IMG/VR virus record: IMGVR_UViG_3300027782_003512
Location: 1 to 39,610 of that record
Reading direction: 5' to 3' (one strand)
DNA from: a virus
Length of the DNA: 39,610 nucleotides
This document shows, in pieces, positions 24,225 through 31,927 of the stretch. Below the pieces are notes generated by a model. The model was not told the DNA's origin. It did no database searches and worked only from the letters and a program-made list of their open reading frames with translations. The position numbers were made by a program, and so were the translations under genes. The first letter of the stretch is position 1. Each line of letters starts with the position of its first letter.

Positions 24225-24581
24225 ATGCGTAAGTTAATAATGACGTTCCTATTCTGCCTAACTAGCTCTATAGCCAACGTCCAGTCGCAAGAAATTTCCG
24301 CTGTTGAACCAACGCCAGAGTTTTCCAAAGCAGTCATGCAAGATCCCGCTTACATTGAATCTGGCAAACAAGTCTGGGACGGTCAGTGTCGCCATTGCCA
24401 CGGCAACAGTGCCTACCCAGGCAAAGCGCCCAAACTCAAGCCCTCGAGCTACCAACCCGACTTTGTGTATGACCGTGTCACCAATGGTTTTCGCAAAATG
24501 CCCGGTTGGAAAGCCGTATTCAACGAAAAACAGCGGGTTGGTGTCACTGCATACATAATGAGTGATTCATTTTCTCCCTAA
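24225..24581 (+). CDS. Periplasmic class I c-type cytochrome
   Basis: A 118-residue protein with a signal peptide (1-22) and a single heme c site, CRHCH (Cys55, Cys58, His59), in GKQVWDGQCRHCHG. Met92 in FRKMPGW is the likely distal ligand. Small cytochromes of this kind carry electrons in the periplasm; in methylotrophs they accept electrons from PQQ-dependent methanol dehydrogenases, but this one cannot be assigned to that role from sequence alone. AAGGAG precedes the ATG, within a cassette repeated before the gene at 24609. Confidence 0.87.
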   Translation: MRKLIMTFLFCLTSSIANVQSQEISAVEPTPEFSKAVMQDPAYIESGKQVWDGQCRHCHGNSAYPGKAPKLKPSSYQPDFVYDRVTNGFRKMPGWKAVFNEKQRVGVTAYIMSDSFSP

Positions 24582-24593
24582 CAATAAATAAAA

Positions 24594-24665
24594 GTTTAAG
24601 GAGCCATTATGTTTAAAACAGCAATGGCGTTCCTATTCTGCCTAGTAGGCTCTATAGCACACGCC
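24594..24665 (+). repeat. Second copy of a ribosome-binding-site plus signal-peptide cassette
   Basis: GTTTAAGGAGCCATTATG at 24594-24611 is identical to 24210-24227. The following signal-peptide bases also match closely (CGTTCCTATTCTGCCTA and CTCTATAGC shared with 24243-24275), while the mature proteins differ. This indicates duplication of an expression and export module. Confidence 0.8.
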
Positions 24666-24923
24666 CAGGAGATTATTGATTTAACCAAACCAATGAAATG
24701 TTCAGACGCACAATCAGTTATGAACTATTTTGTAGACACACATAAAGAAACACCTGTCTGGGTTGGAAAATCCGTGCATAACACTCACATAACATTATTG
24801 ATGAACAAAGAAACTCGTTCGTGGACTATGATAGAATATGACACTAGATTAGCATGTGTATTAGGTGCTGGTGAAGATAAGTCAGGCAGCGATTCTAACT
24901 CTGTGCTAGGGACACCTATATGA
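24609..24923 (+). CDS. Secreted hypothetical protein (104 aa)
   Basis: A signal peptide (MFKTAMAFLFCLVGSIAHA) is followed by an approximately 85-residue mature part with two cysteines and the segment NTHITLLMNKETRSWTMIEYD. Small periplasmic proteins with this pattern occur in aquatic phages, but the function is not known. Its upstream region and signal peptide are a near copy of those of the cytochrome gene. Confidence 0.75.
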   Translation: MFKTAMAFLFCLVGSIAHAQEIIDLTKPMKCSDAQSVMNYFVDTHKETPVWVGKSVHNTHITLLMNKETRSWTMIEYDTRLACVLGAGEDKSGSDSNSVLGTPI

Positions 24924-24927
24924 TCAG

Positions 24928-25686
24928 ATGTTATATGCCCATCAAGGATTCGTCCTGAAACGCTGTGGCATACTCTTGGGCTCGCTCTTGATCTGTCTTG
25001 GTATATCAGCTAAGGCAGACAATCACTCACAGGCAATCACAGCAAAATCTTGGATAGTTGCTGATGCCCAAGGTACGGTGTTAACCAGTGACAATATCAA
25101 CCAGCAAAGAAGCATAGCCAGTATTACTAAGCTGCTTACTGTTATGGTGGTTCTTGATGCCAGACAAGATCTTGGGAAAAAGATTCAATCTCATACCAGG
25201 CAACAGTTAATCGATCTTACCTTAATACGTTCTAATAATTCTGCGGCAGAAAAACTCTGTCAAAATTATCCAGGTGGAAGGTCACGTTGTATTCGTGCAA
25301 TGAATGACAAAGCTATTGAATTAGGCATGTATCAATCTAGATTTGTGGATCCTAGCGGTCTCAATCGAGCCAATGTCAGTACAGCGTCGGATCTTGTTAA
25401 ATTGGTACGTGCTGCTGAAACATATCCAAAAATAGTGACTGCCAGCAATACAAGCACATTGAAAATCAAACACAAAAAGAAGTATAGAATTTATAACAAT
25501 ACTAATCCTATTATAGCCAAAGGATATAAATTTCAAGTTAGTAAAACTGGATGGATCAATGCATCTGGAGGATGCATTGTAATGATGCTGGACACTGCCT
25601 TGGGAAAACGTATTGTGATTCTGCTAGGCAGTAAAAATACACGCACCCGTATTCACGAAGCTGAATTAGTTGCTAATCTTAAATAA
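24928..25686 (+). CDS. D-alanyl-D-alanine carboxypeptidase (peptidase S11, PBP-like)
   Basis: A 252-residue serine DD-peptidase with the three penicillin-binding motifs: S65-I-T-K68, S102-N-N104 and K206-T-G208. A hydrophobic N-terminal signal (about 10-28) sends it to the periplasm. The family removes the terminal D-Ala of peptidoglycan stem peptides or cleaves crosslinks. It lacks the C-terminal domain and amphipathic anchor of PBP5, so it resembles short PBP7-like forms. No clear ribosome binding site is seen at ATG 24928. A phage copy could remodel the wall or protect against lysis from outside. Confidence 0.88.
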   Translation: MLYAHQGFVLKRCGILLGSLLICLGISAKADNHSQAITAKSWIVADAQGTVLTSDNINQQRSIASITKLLTVMVVLDARQDLGKKIQSHTRQQLIDLTLIRSNNSAAEKLCQNYPGGRSRCIRAMNDKAIELGMYQSRFVDPSGLNRANVSTASDLVKLVRAAETYPKIVTASNTSTLKIKHKKKYRIYNNTNPIIAKGYKFQVSKTGWINASGGCIVMMLDTALGKRIVILLGSKNTRTRIHEAELVANLK

Positions 25687-25739
25687 CTACCCCAACACGA
25701 TATAATTCTCTACTACTAATATTCTTAGGCTGTGCAGTT

Positions 25740-25745
25740 TAAATA
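25740..25745 (+). promoter_or_regulatory. T4-like late promoter motif (TTTAAATATTAG)
   Basis: TAAATA ends 5 bases before ATG 25751, which has no Shine-Dalgarno sequence. Confidence 0.42.
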
Positions 25746-25750
25746 TTAGT

Positions 25751-25894
25751 ATGGCAAATTCATTTTTAGATGATCTACGAGAACAATTAGAACAGGTAAA
25801 GAATCCTGTGCTGTTCTTTGTAATCATGTGTGGAATATTTTTTGTCATCGGCACATTGGCCTTAACTGGTATATATTTTTACACCCGTGCTTAA
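25751..25894 (+). CDS. Small single-span membrane protein (47 aa)
   Basis: MANSFLDDLREQLEQVKNPV is an amphipathic head, followed by one membrane span (about 20-42) and a short basic end. Its stop shares TTAA with the stop of the opposing gene on the minus strand. The late-type motif at its start supports it as a real gene. Function unknown. Confidence 0.65.
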   Translation: MANSFLDDLREQLEQVKNPVLFFVIMCGIFFVIGTLALTGIYFYTRA

Positions 25895-26226
25895 TGTTTT
25901 CTAGGATGGTCGATCAACCATTTCTCTAGTTGTTCTAAATTTAAATCCCCGTCAAAGTGTTTCTTGAATGCCCGATAGAATCGTATCTTCTCTGGGTTGC
26001 CAGCAAAGCGAGCCATGATTTGATCTTCCTCTAACTGTGCCCGTTGAAACTCTGGTAATAGTTCTTCATAGCTGTAATATCCAAACAGCATAAAACAAGC
26101 CAGTACCGACGTTATGAAAATAAAGGCATCGATGTATTCATGGAATATGATTAGTATTGCAGGAACTAAAAATATACCAAGAATAGAACCTAATACTATT
26201 AGCAGTGTCTTAGTTACTGGATTCAC
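25891..26226 (-). CDS. Hypothetical membrane protein (111 aa)
   Basis: Two membrane spans (about 7-27 and 31-52) and a charged cytoplasmic tail with EELLPEFQRAQLEEDQIMARFAG and LEQLEKWLIDHP. It is one of only two minus-strand genes and overlaps the upstream one by 17 bases, so the pair forms an operon. Function unknown. Confidence 0.7.
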   Translation of the reverse strand: MNPVTKTLLIVLGSILGIFLVPAILIIFHEYIDAFIFITSVLACFMLFGYYSYEELLPEFQRAQLEEDQIMARFAGNPEKIRFYRAFKKHFDGDLNLEQLEKWLIDHPRKH

Positions 26227-27034
26227 TTGCTTGTTTCTCTGCTTTTTGTTGCTGTAGGAAAAGTTCGTATTCTTTTAGCTTTTTCTGATGTTCAAACCAT
26301 TCTTGTTTTCTAACTCTCTCTAGTGTGTCTCTATATCTAGTGTCAGTTACACTACCCCAACGTTTTTGCGCATCGTGGGCAATCCACATGAACATGCCCA
26401 TCATAACAAACACTAATATTACTGCGGCAATACCCACTGAAATTTCAAAGTGATAATGCGCCATTCGTTGTTTACGTAATCTAGCTTTTTCTATTTCTTT
26501 AACCATAAGAACTTTTTGCTGTGCTCCAAGTTCTTTTGTCATAGATTCTACTTCAGTGTACAGCGCACCCAGTTCAGGCGGGCTTTGATATATCATGAGC
26601 TCACGAAGTTCCTTGCCCATTTGTTCCAGTTGCTTTTGCATCAGCACACGTTTCAACGCACGTTTGGCCAGACTGTCACCACCCGAATATACTTCATTCT
26701 TTGATCGTTTTTCTTCGTCTTCAAGAACTGCTAGACATTTGAAATAGTTGTCATAGTATTGGCCGAGATAGTCACCAATTTCAGTATAGATATTAGTGGT
26801 TTCTTCACTGCGTTTGTTTAGTTCTTTTACCCGGATTTTTTCTTCGTTGAGTTGTTTGACAGCAGCGTCGGGTATTGGTTTACCATCGTACTTTTTGTGA
26901 AACTGATCGTCGAGATCTTTGAGTACGCCTTTTACATCACCCGCGGCACTTTTGATGTCCTTGTAAAGTTGACACCCTTTCTTTACGGCCTGAACTGCAC
27001 CGTTTGCTAAGGCAAAGAGGGTAAACGGATCCAT
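26210..27034 (-). CDS. Conserved phage membrane/coiled-coil protein (274 aa)
   Basis: The N-terminal part MDPFTLFALANGAVQAVKKG resembles a protein found in T4-type phages of aquatic bacteria. A helical region follows, with coiled-coil character (about 60-190), then a membrane span (ISVGIAAVILVFVMMGMFMWIA, about 199-221) and a charged Gln/Lys-rich tail. A GGAG ribosome binding site lies 8 bases before the ATG on the minus strand, and a TAAATATTA motif is about 30 bases upstream. It may be a membrane-linked late protein; no function is known. Confidence 0.72.
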   Translation of the reverse strand: MDPFTLFALANGAVQAVKKGCQLYKDIKSAAGDVKGVLKDLDDQFHKKYDGKPIPDAAVKQLNEEKIRVKELNKRSEETTNIYTEIGDYLGQYYDNYFKCLAVLEDEEKRSKNEVYSGGDSLAKRALKRVLMQKQLEQMGKELRELMIYQSPPELGALYTEVESMTKELGAQQKVLMVKEIEKARLRKQRMAHYHFEISVGIAAVILVFVMMGMFMWIAHDAQKRWGSVTDTRYRDTLERVRKQEWFEHQKKLKEYELFLQQQKAEKQASESSN

Positions 27035-27076
27035 CTAGTCGCTCCAGAATCTCTAATTCTATTAATATTTACTTAC

Positions 27077-27105
27077 TTGACAGTCTTTTAAACTGATGCT
27101 ATAAT
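27077..27105 (+). promoter_or_regulatory. Sigma70-like promoter
   Basis: TTGACA (27077) and TATAAT (27100), 17-base spacer, with TATGTG just after. Drives the phosphoesterase operon. Confidence 0.87.
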
Positions 27106-27133
27106 ATGTGTATATTTCTGTAAAAGAGACTCT

Positions 27134-27994
27134 ATGAAGATCAAACTTGTATCTGATTTGCATTTAGAATTCAGCGATTGCGTTATCACAAATAACGACA
27201 ACTGCGATGTTCTAATTTTGGGCGGCGATATTATGGTTGCCCAAGATCTGCACGATCATCCAGAACCCGCTAATACCGCAGATCAAGCAGCCATTGCAGC
27301 TGGTGTCGGTTTGGGTCGTAGACAGGAAAAGGCACAGCGTTTCCGTGATTTCTTCAAGCGTTGCAGTTTCCAATTTCCACACGTGATCTATATTGCAGGC
27401 AACCATGAATTTTACAATGGTAAATTCTATGCTGGCATTGATTACCTACGTGAGGAGTGTGCTAAGTATCCTAACATCTATTTCTTAGAGCAAGACACGA
27501 AGATCATCGACGACGTTGTGTTTGTTGGCGGAACATTGTGGACTAATATGAATCGTCGTGATCCACTTACAATGCATGCCATTGAAGGTATGATGAACGA
27601 CTTTCGTATCATTCGAAACGATCAACGGAACTATGCCGCTATGAGTGCGTTGGATGTTGCTGTACGTCACGACAGAACTCTTGCCTACATCAAGCTGATG
27701 GTTCAGGAACACAAGGACAAAACTTGCGTTGTAGTTGGTCATCACAGTCCTAGTTTCCAAAGTGTACACCCAATGTATGCTCACGAAACTTTGATGAACG
27801 GTGGTTATCACAGCGACTTGAGTGAGTTCATCTTAGATCACCCACAGATCAAACTGTGGACACATGGACACACTCATCATCCGTTTGATTATGTGATTGG
27901 TGAGACTAGAATTGTATGTAACCCACGTGGTTATGAGGCTGATGGATATAGTGAAGGCACTGGATGGGATCCAGAGAAAGTGATTGAAGTATGA
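27134..27994 (+). CDS. Calcineurin-like metallophosphoesterase
   Basis: A 286-residue phosphoesterase with the full metal-site series: SDLHLEF (Asp8, His10), LGGDIM, AGNHEFY, VVGHHSP and THGHTHHP. The family hydrolyses phosphodiesters or phosphomonoesters, from nucleic acids to cyclic nucleotides; the substrate is not readable here. Phage members are widespread. It overlaps the next gene by 4 bases. Confidence 0.92.
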   Translation: MKIKLVSDLHLEFSDCVITNNDNCDVLILGGDIMVAQDLHDHPEPANTADQAAIAAGVGLGRRQEKAQRFRDFFKRCSFQFPHVIYIAGNHEFYNGKFYAGIDYLREECAKYPNIYFLEQDTKIIDDVVFVGGTLWTNMNRRDPLTMHAIEGMMNDFRIIRNDQRNYAAMSALDVAVRHDRTLAYIKLMVQEHKDKTCVVVGHHSPSFQSVHPMYAHETLMNGGYHSDLSEFILDHPQIKLWTHGHTHHPFDYVIGETRIVCNPRGYEADGYSEGTGWDPEKVIEV

Positions 27995-28386
27995 ATATAA
28001 CTGTTTACAGTCGGAATCGCTTGTACGAAACATTCACCAAGTGGGATGTTCCTCGTGACTTTGCTGACCCTATGGCTAACTATTTGGTCTATGGCTATGA
28101 GCCTGGTGGATTCTTTACATCAGTGTTAGCCAATGATTTCTTTGCAGCCATACAGTCAAGTCATCCTGCCAACACTGTGGAAGCATTGAAATGCCTAGTA
28201 GGGTGGATCGATAATTGTATGCCTCCAGAAGCCTACAGCAATTACAACCGAGTCAGCGAGTGGTGTCGTCTACCTGAAGGCCATCGCAGAGCCATACTCG
28301 AACAACGGGGATTGATCTACACAGAGCAAGAAGAAATAATGTTAGCTCTTCGAGAAGAATCTACAATTGAACCAATACTGTATTAG
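27991..28386 (+). CDS. Conserved phage hypothetical protein (131 aa)
   Basis: Has the segment GYEPGGFFTSVLANDFFAAIQSSHPANT, which I associate with a small protein common in aquatic T4-type phages, followed by a helical region with two Cys. It is soluble, without signal or membrane span. It is coupled to the phosphoesterase by an ATGA overlap. Function unknown. Confidence 0.78.
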   Translation: MNITVYSRNRLYETFTKWDVPRDFADPMANYLVYGYEPGGFFTSVLANDFFAAIQSSHPANTVEALKCLVGWIDNCMPPEAYSNYNRVSEWCRLPEGHRRAILEQRGLIYTEQEEIMLALREESTIEPILY

Positions 28387-28399
28387 AAAGGGGTGAGGT

Positions 28400-28717
28400 A
28401 TGATGTTAGATAGTCAACGACTAATAACACTGTTAAAAGGACCTGATTGGTATGCACACCAATCTGCTAAAGAACTGTTGGACATTTTAAATCAAGGAAA
28501 AAGAAAAAGATATAAGTCTATGAGTGCTATGGCTGATAGACATATCGAAATCATTATGGAATGTTTTAATCATGAGGATTCTATAAGAATCTTAAAAACT
28601 TGGTTAAGCACATATAGATTACCTTTAAATCCAGACAGGCTCAAAACGTTTGAACAGTTTCATAACCGGGTTGGTAAACTGGCAATACAGAATGCACAAT
28701 CTATTCGAAGTTACTGA
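28400..28717 (+). CDS. Hypothetical protein (105 aa)
   Basis: A basic, mainly helical protein (LITLLKGPDWYAHQSAKELL, HIEIIMECFNHEDSIRILKTWL). An AAAGGGG ribosome binding site is 6 bases before ATG 28400; ATG 28403 is a possible alternative. No family is recognised. Confidence 0.68.
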   Translation: MMLDSQRLITLLKGPDWYAHQSAKELLDILNQGKRKRYKSMSAMADRHIEIIMECFNHEDSIRILKTWLSTYRLPLNPDRLKTFEQFHNRVGKLAIQNAQSIRSY

Positions 28718-28796
28718 AAGTAGGATATAATACCGTTATGCGTTGAAAACATCAGATATCGTTTTGGAAAAATAAAAATTCAAAGACAGTTTGGCA

Positions 28797-28825
28797 TTGA
28801 CTAGATTGCTGAGATATAGTATAAT
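28797..28825 (+). promoter_or_regulatory. Sigma70-like promoter
   Basis: TTGACT (28797) and TATAAT (28820), 17-base spacer, followed by ATGTG as in the promoter at 27077. Confidence 0.82.
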
Positions 28826-28848
28826 ATGTGTATTAATGGAGTTGAATC

Positions 28849-29025
28849 ATGATTAAACTTTGGTTAGCATTTATTATTGTTGCTGTTCTAATTCACTTTG
28901 GCATTAGTGCCTTGAGAAATATGAACGGTTTAGAACAATTAGCCTTGACAAAAAGCATAGGCTATAGTATACTTGTATCACTGGCAGCAGTAATGCTGAT
29001 GACAGTAATTGTTATTTTATTTTAA
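28849..29025 (+). CDS. Small two-span membrane protein (58 aa)
   Basis: MIKLWLAFIIVAVLIHFGIS is the first span, and SILVSLAAVMLMTVIVILF the second. A GGAG ribosome binding site precedes the ATG and a strong promoter is upstream. It lies immediately before the prohibitin-like gene, which is also membrane-bound, so it may be a partner. Confidence 0.68.
   Translation: MIKLWLAFIIVAVLIHFGISALRNMNGLEQLALTKSIGYSILVSLAAVMLMTVIVILF
28945..28973 (+). promoter_or_regulatory. Internal sigma70-like promoter
   Basis: TTGACA (28945) and TATACT (28968), 17-base spacer, inside the small membrane gene and upstream of the prohibitin-like gene. It may give a second transcript. Confidence 0.65.
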
Positions 29026-29034
29026 GGAAACACA

Positions 29035-29829
29035 ATGAAGCGTATTTTGACTCTCTCTATTTTGGCTGCTGCCGTTTTGGCCACAGGTTGTACTCGTATC
29101 GAAACCGGTGAGGTGGGTGTGCGAGTGGGCTTTGACCGCCAGATTCAGCCAGGCGAATTGTTGCCCGGATCATTCAATCAAACTATCATCGGTGATGTGC
29201 TCACATTCCCCATCAAGGATGTGAATGTCACATTGGAGAACATGACCCCTGTGGCCAAAGACAACTCAACCATGAAAGACTTTGATGCTGTGGTTGTTTA
29301 CAACATCAATCCACAGCAAGTGAGTGAATTGTACGCAACCAAGAACAAGAGTTTCCACGCTGAGTTCAAAGGTGACACCTATGTGATGTACAACTATATT
29401 GTGCAAAATGCTAGAAATGCCATTTACAAAGCGGCTCGCAAGTACGAAGCACTAGACATGGCAGACAACCGCACTGACATGGAAAAGTTCATTCAAGAAG
29501 AAATTGCTCGAAATCTTGCTGAAGAAAAACTAGATGGTTCAATTACCATTAGCCAGGTCATGATCCGTAATGTGTTGCCCAGTGACACAGTGGTTGAGAG
29601 TGCCAATGCCCTGGTTCGTAGTAAAAACGAACTCAAGCAAAAAGAAGTTGAAGTTAAAACTGCCGAAGCAGAAAGTCGCAGAATGGCAGCATTGGCTAAT
29701 AACTCAGGTGCTAGTATTGCATTCATGCAAGCACAGGCTATGTTGAATATCAGTGAAGGTATCAAGAACGGTCAAGTGCAGACAATCGTTGTGCCCAGCA
29801 ACTTCAACGCATTGATGATGAACAAGTAA
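29035..29829 (+). CDS. Prohibitin/SPFH (Band 7) domain lipoprotein
   Basis: A 264-residue protein with a lipoprotein signal ending LATGC (Cys19), then an SPFH domain (IETGEVGVRVGFDRQIQPGEL, LTFPIKDVNVTLENM, DAVVVYNINP) and a helical tail rich in Glu/Ala/Lys (about 195-245) of the kind that drives ring assembly. SPFH proteins form membrane scaffolds and modulate proteases such as FtsH; bacterial ones are usually anchored by a membrane span rather than a lipid. Similar genes occur in T4-type cyanophages. AAGGAAA precedes the ATG. Confidence 0.88.
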   Translation: MKRILTLSILAAAVLATGCTRIETGEVGVRVGFDRQIQPGELLPGSFNQTIIGDVLTFPIKDVNVTLENMTPVAKDNSTMKDFDAVVVYNINPQQVSELYATKNKSFHAEFKGDTYVMYNYIVQNARNAIYKAARKYEALDMADNRTDMEKFIQEEIARNLAEEKLDGSITISQVMIRNVLPSDTVVESANALVRSKNELKQKEVEVKTAEAESRRMAALANNSGASIAFMQAQAMLNISEGIKNGQVQTIVVPSNFNALMMNK

Positions 29830-29830
29830 T

Positions 29831-29992
29831 ATGTGGGCGTTGATTATTGCACTTACAATGGATGTAGCACCCTTTGAGGTAAAGTTTACTCAATTGGCTG
29901 AGGTCAAAACATATCAAGAATGTAGAGATCTTTCTAAAATCCTCAAGGACCGTGGTTTAAACGCCCACTTGTTTTGTGTACAACAACAATGA
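29831..29992 (+). CDS. Small hypothetical protein (53 aa)
   Basis: Starts MWALIIALTMDVAPFEVKFT, a hydrophobic head that could be a signal, with a Cys pair in the rest (ECRDLSK, LFCVQQQ). It sits one base after the prohibitin-like gene and overlaps the next start by 4 bases. No family is recognised. Confidence 0.6.
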   Translation: MWALIIALTMDVAPFEVKFTQLAEVKTYQECRDLSKILKDRGLNAHLFCVQQQ

Positions 29993-30447
29993 AAAAAATC
30001 TATTACGAAAAACGTGGACGTAGGTATGTGCCTGTGCAAGAGTACGACGGCGACTTCATGGACAGTTACTCCGAGGGCACACACCTTTTGATGGTGTATC
30101 CAGGTGGGCAAAGTCGCCGGTACAACATTGATCCGGCTTATGCTCCTATGATTGCGGCTGCTCGAGTAGCTGAAGATGCTATCTGCCGAGCAATCAGTAA
30201 GGCCAGCGAAATGCGTCCAGCACGTACTCCAATCACTCCCGGTCAAAAAAAGGCTTGGGAGAAGTTGGCTAAAGAACTAGGGGATGAGTTAGCTACCCTT
30301 CATGGATTATGCATTCATGACTGCGCCGAAGCAGGTGTTAAAGCCATGCAACAAGAAGCTGACAAATTGATGAAGCACGAGGGCGTTCGTAAATCATATG
30401 AACATTTTCTGCTGATGTGTGAACTAACCAAGGAAAAAGAACAATGA
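29989..30447 (+). CDS. Conserved phage hypothetical protein (152 aa)
   Basis: Starts MKKIYYEKRGRRYVPVQEYD, with the GTHLLMVYPGGQSRRYNIDPAYAPMIAAARVAEDAICRAI block, followed by a helical C-terminal half. Soluble. The ATG at 29989 gives an ATGA overlap with the preceding gene and is preferred over 29974. Function unknown. Confidence 0.75.
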   Translation: MKKIYYEKRGRRYVPVQEYDGDFMDSYSEGTHLLMVYPGGQSRRYNIDPAYAPMIAAARVAEDAICRAISKASEMRPARTPITPGQKKAWEKLAKELGDELATLHGLCIHDCAEAGVKAMQQEADKLMKHEGVRKSYEHFLLMCELTKEKEQ

Positions 30448-30686
30448 TAGCAGCCCAAATGGCCAGTTGGTTGATAGGCAGTATTTTATTTGCGTTAGGC
30501 ACGTTGGTATTGATATTTGGATTGATTTTGATCAACAATCTCTTGCACAAATATTGGAAACCAGTGACTGTGATAATGTTTAGAAATGAAAGCATCTATC
30601 CAAAAATACGTTATAGTATCCCAGAAGATTTTGAATACAAAGAGCCCAAATTAGAGCAGGAAAAGATTGACAAAAATACATCTTGA
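30444..30686 (+). CDS. Small membrane protein (80 aa)
   Basis: One long membrane segment (about 8-34) followed by a charged tail with Tyr/Pro/Glu. It is coupled to the preceding gene by an ATGA overlap, and a promoter for the next gene lies in its 3' end. No family is recognised. Confidence 0.65.
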   Translation: MIAAQMASWLIGSILFALGTLVLIFGLILINNLLHKYWKPVTVIMFRNESIYPKIRYSIPEDFEYKEPKLEQEKIDKNTS

Positions 30687-30695
30687 TGTTATCAT
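30667..30695 (+). promoter_or_regulatory. Sigma70-like promoter
   Basis: TTGACA (30667) and TATCAT (30690), 17-base spacer, probably driving the long run of small genes from 30730. Confidence 0.7.
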
Positions 30696-30729
30696 TACTG
30701 TATAGTTTATTATCAACGAAAGGAATCTC

Positions 30730-31287
30730 ATGATCATTATCAAAGACTTTATGCAAACAGTGGATTATCGTATCACTGAGGGCAGTGACTATGGCTGGAA
30801 TTGTTTTGGACCAAATGCCTATAGACTAGATTCTTGGAATCAAGAACAAGATGGGCATAATGTTAGTATGGTGTTTGATACCCGCACTCAAGTAGTCTAT
30901 CAGATGAGCGCCTATGACTATGTCAACGAACGTGCCTATCGCTGGATCAATCCAGAATACCGATCTGCTCATGACAACGAATCAGAAGATCGAGGTGTGA
31001 TTGTTGATCAAGCGTGGGACGATGTCAACTACACTGATCTTGAAGTGGCTGAAGACATGTTGGAAAAAGCCCGTGCTATCGTAGCCGAAGAAGACTATGA
31101 TACTCGTGTACAAGTTCCTGTAGAGTTCACAGATCAAGAAATGCTGACCTATATGAAGTTGGCTCACGAACTTGATATTACATTCAACGAATTAGTTGAG
31201 AGAGCACTTAGAGAAGCTATTTCGGCATACGAAGAAGATCTCACACACGAAAAACCTAAAAAACACAAGAAGAAAAAGAAAGATTAA
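30730..31287 (+). CDS. Conserved phage hypothetical protein with Lys-rich tail (185 aa)
   Basis: The N-terminal domain is rich in Trp/Tyr/Asp (SDYGWNCFGPNAYRLDSWNQE, VYQMSAYDYVNERAYRWINPEYR), followed by an acidic stretch. A helix-turn-helix-like segment (MLTYMKLAHELDITFNELVERALREAIS, about 137-165) and a Lys-rich tail (KKHKKKKKD) end the protein. The basic tail suggests nucleic acid binding. AAAGGA precedes the ATG. Function unknown. Confidence 0.75.
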   Translation: MIIIKDFMQTVDYRITEGSDYGWNCFGPNAYRLDSWNQEQDGHNVSMVFDTRTQVVYQMSAYDYVNERAYRWINPEYRSAHDNESEDRGVIVDQAWDDVNYTDLEVAEDMLEKARAIVAEEDYDTRVQVPVEFTDQEMLTYMKLAHELDITFNELVERALREAISAYEEDLTHEKPKKHKKKKKD

Positions 31288-31289
31288 TA

Positions 31290-31619
31290 ATGATTTCTGA
31301 ACCACAAAAGTTCTTAGAAGATCTCAAGACTGGAGTTCGATATATAGTGATCAATGACTGCTATGGCGGCTTCGGTCTCAGTGATCGTGCTCGTGAAGAA
31401 TACAAGCAGTTAGCTGGTATCACAGATCCTAGTTGGTATGATCGTGACGTGGCCAGAGACGATCCCTATCTGGTCAAGGTGGTCAAGGAACTTGGCTCTG
31501 CTGCCAGCGGCGGTCATGCCAAACTCAAGATAGTAGAAATACCCGGAGATGTGTTGTGGCATATTGGTGAGTATGACGGTGTAGAGTGGATAGCTGAAGA
31601 TCACAGAACCTGGAAATGA
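31290..31619 (+). CDS. Conserved phage hypothetical protein (109 aa)
   Basis: Contains YIVINDCYGGFGLSDRAREE, DRDVARDDPYLVKVVKEL and YDGVEWIAEDHRTW, a pattern I associate with a short protein found in many T4-type phages. It lies at the head of the tandem small-gene array but lacks the array's C-terminal motif. It overlaps the next gene by 4 bases. Function unknown. Confidence 0.8.
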   Translation: MISEPQKFLEDLKTGVRYIVINDCYGGFGLSDRAREEYKQLAGITDPSWYDRDVARDDPYLVKVVKELGSAASGGHAKLKIVEIPGDVLWHIGEYDGVEWIAEDHRTWK

Positions 31620-31927
31620 GTAAGCCTATAGTCATGCTTCCCGAACAATGGGATAGCATCCTTGAACGTATCAAACAACGGGAAAAGCCCAGCGTCTATC
31701 TTTCTAGATCAAAAATGAAAGAGACACTGGGTTTTACAGTACGTGATTATCGAGAATATGTCAAAGACCCAGACTATGTAAGCCGGCCAGATGATGGTGA
31801 ATGGTATAATATGGAACCGAGTGGGTGGTTCGAAGGCAAAATGAATGTGCGTACCATTCGATTGGATTTCTACGATGAACAGAAACGCACAATGTTCCTA
31901 TTAAGATATGGTAACGGACAAGATTAG
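31616..31927 (+). CDS. Tandem small-gene array, member A (103 aa)
   Basis: The C-terminus reads IRLDFYDEQKRTMFLLRYGN, matching the array pattern D/E-E-Q...MF-x-L-R/K. The N-terminal half (MLPEQWDSILERIKQREKPS) is divergent. The start overlaps the preceding stop (ATGA). Function unknown. Confidence 0.72.
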   Translation: MSKPIVMLPEQWDSILERIKQREKPSVYLSRSKMKETLGFTVRDYREYVKDPDYVSRPDDGEWYNMEPSGWFEGKMNVRTIRLDFYDEQKRTMFLLRYGNGQD

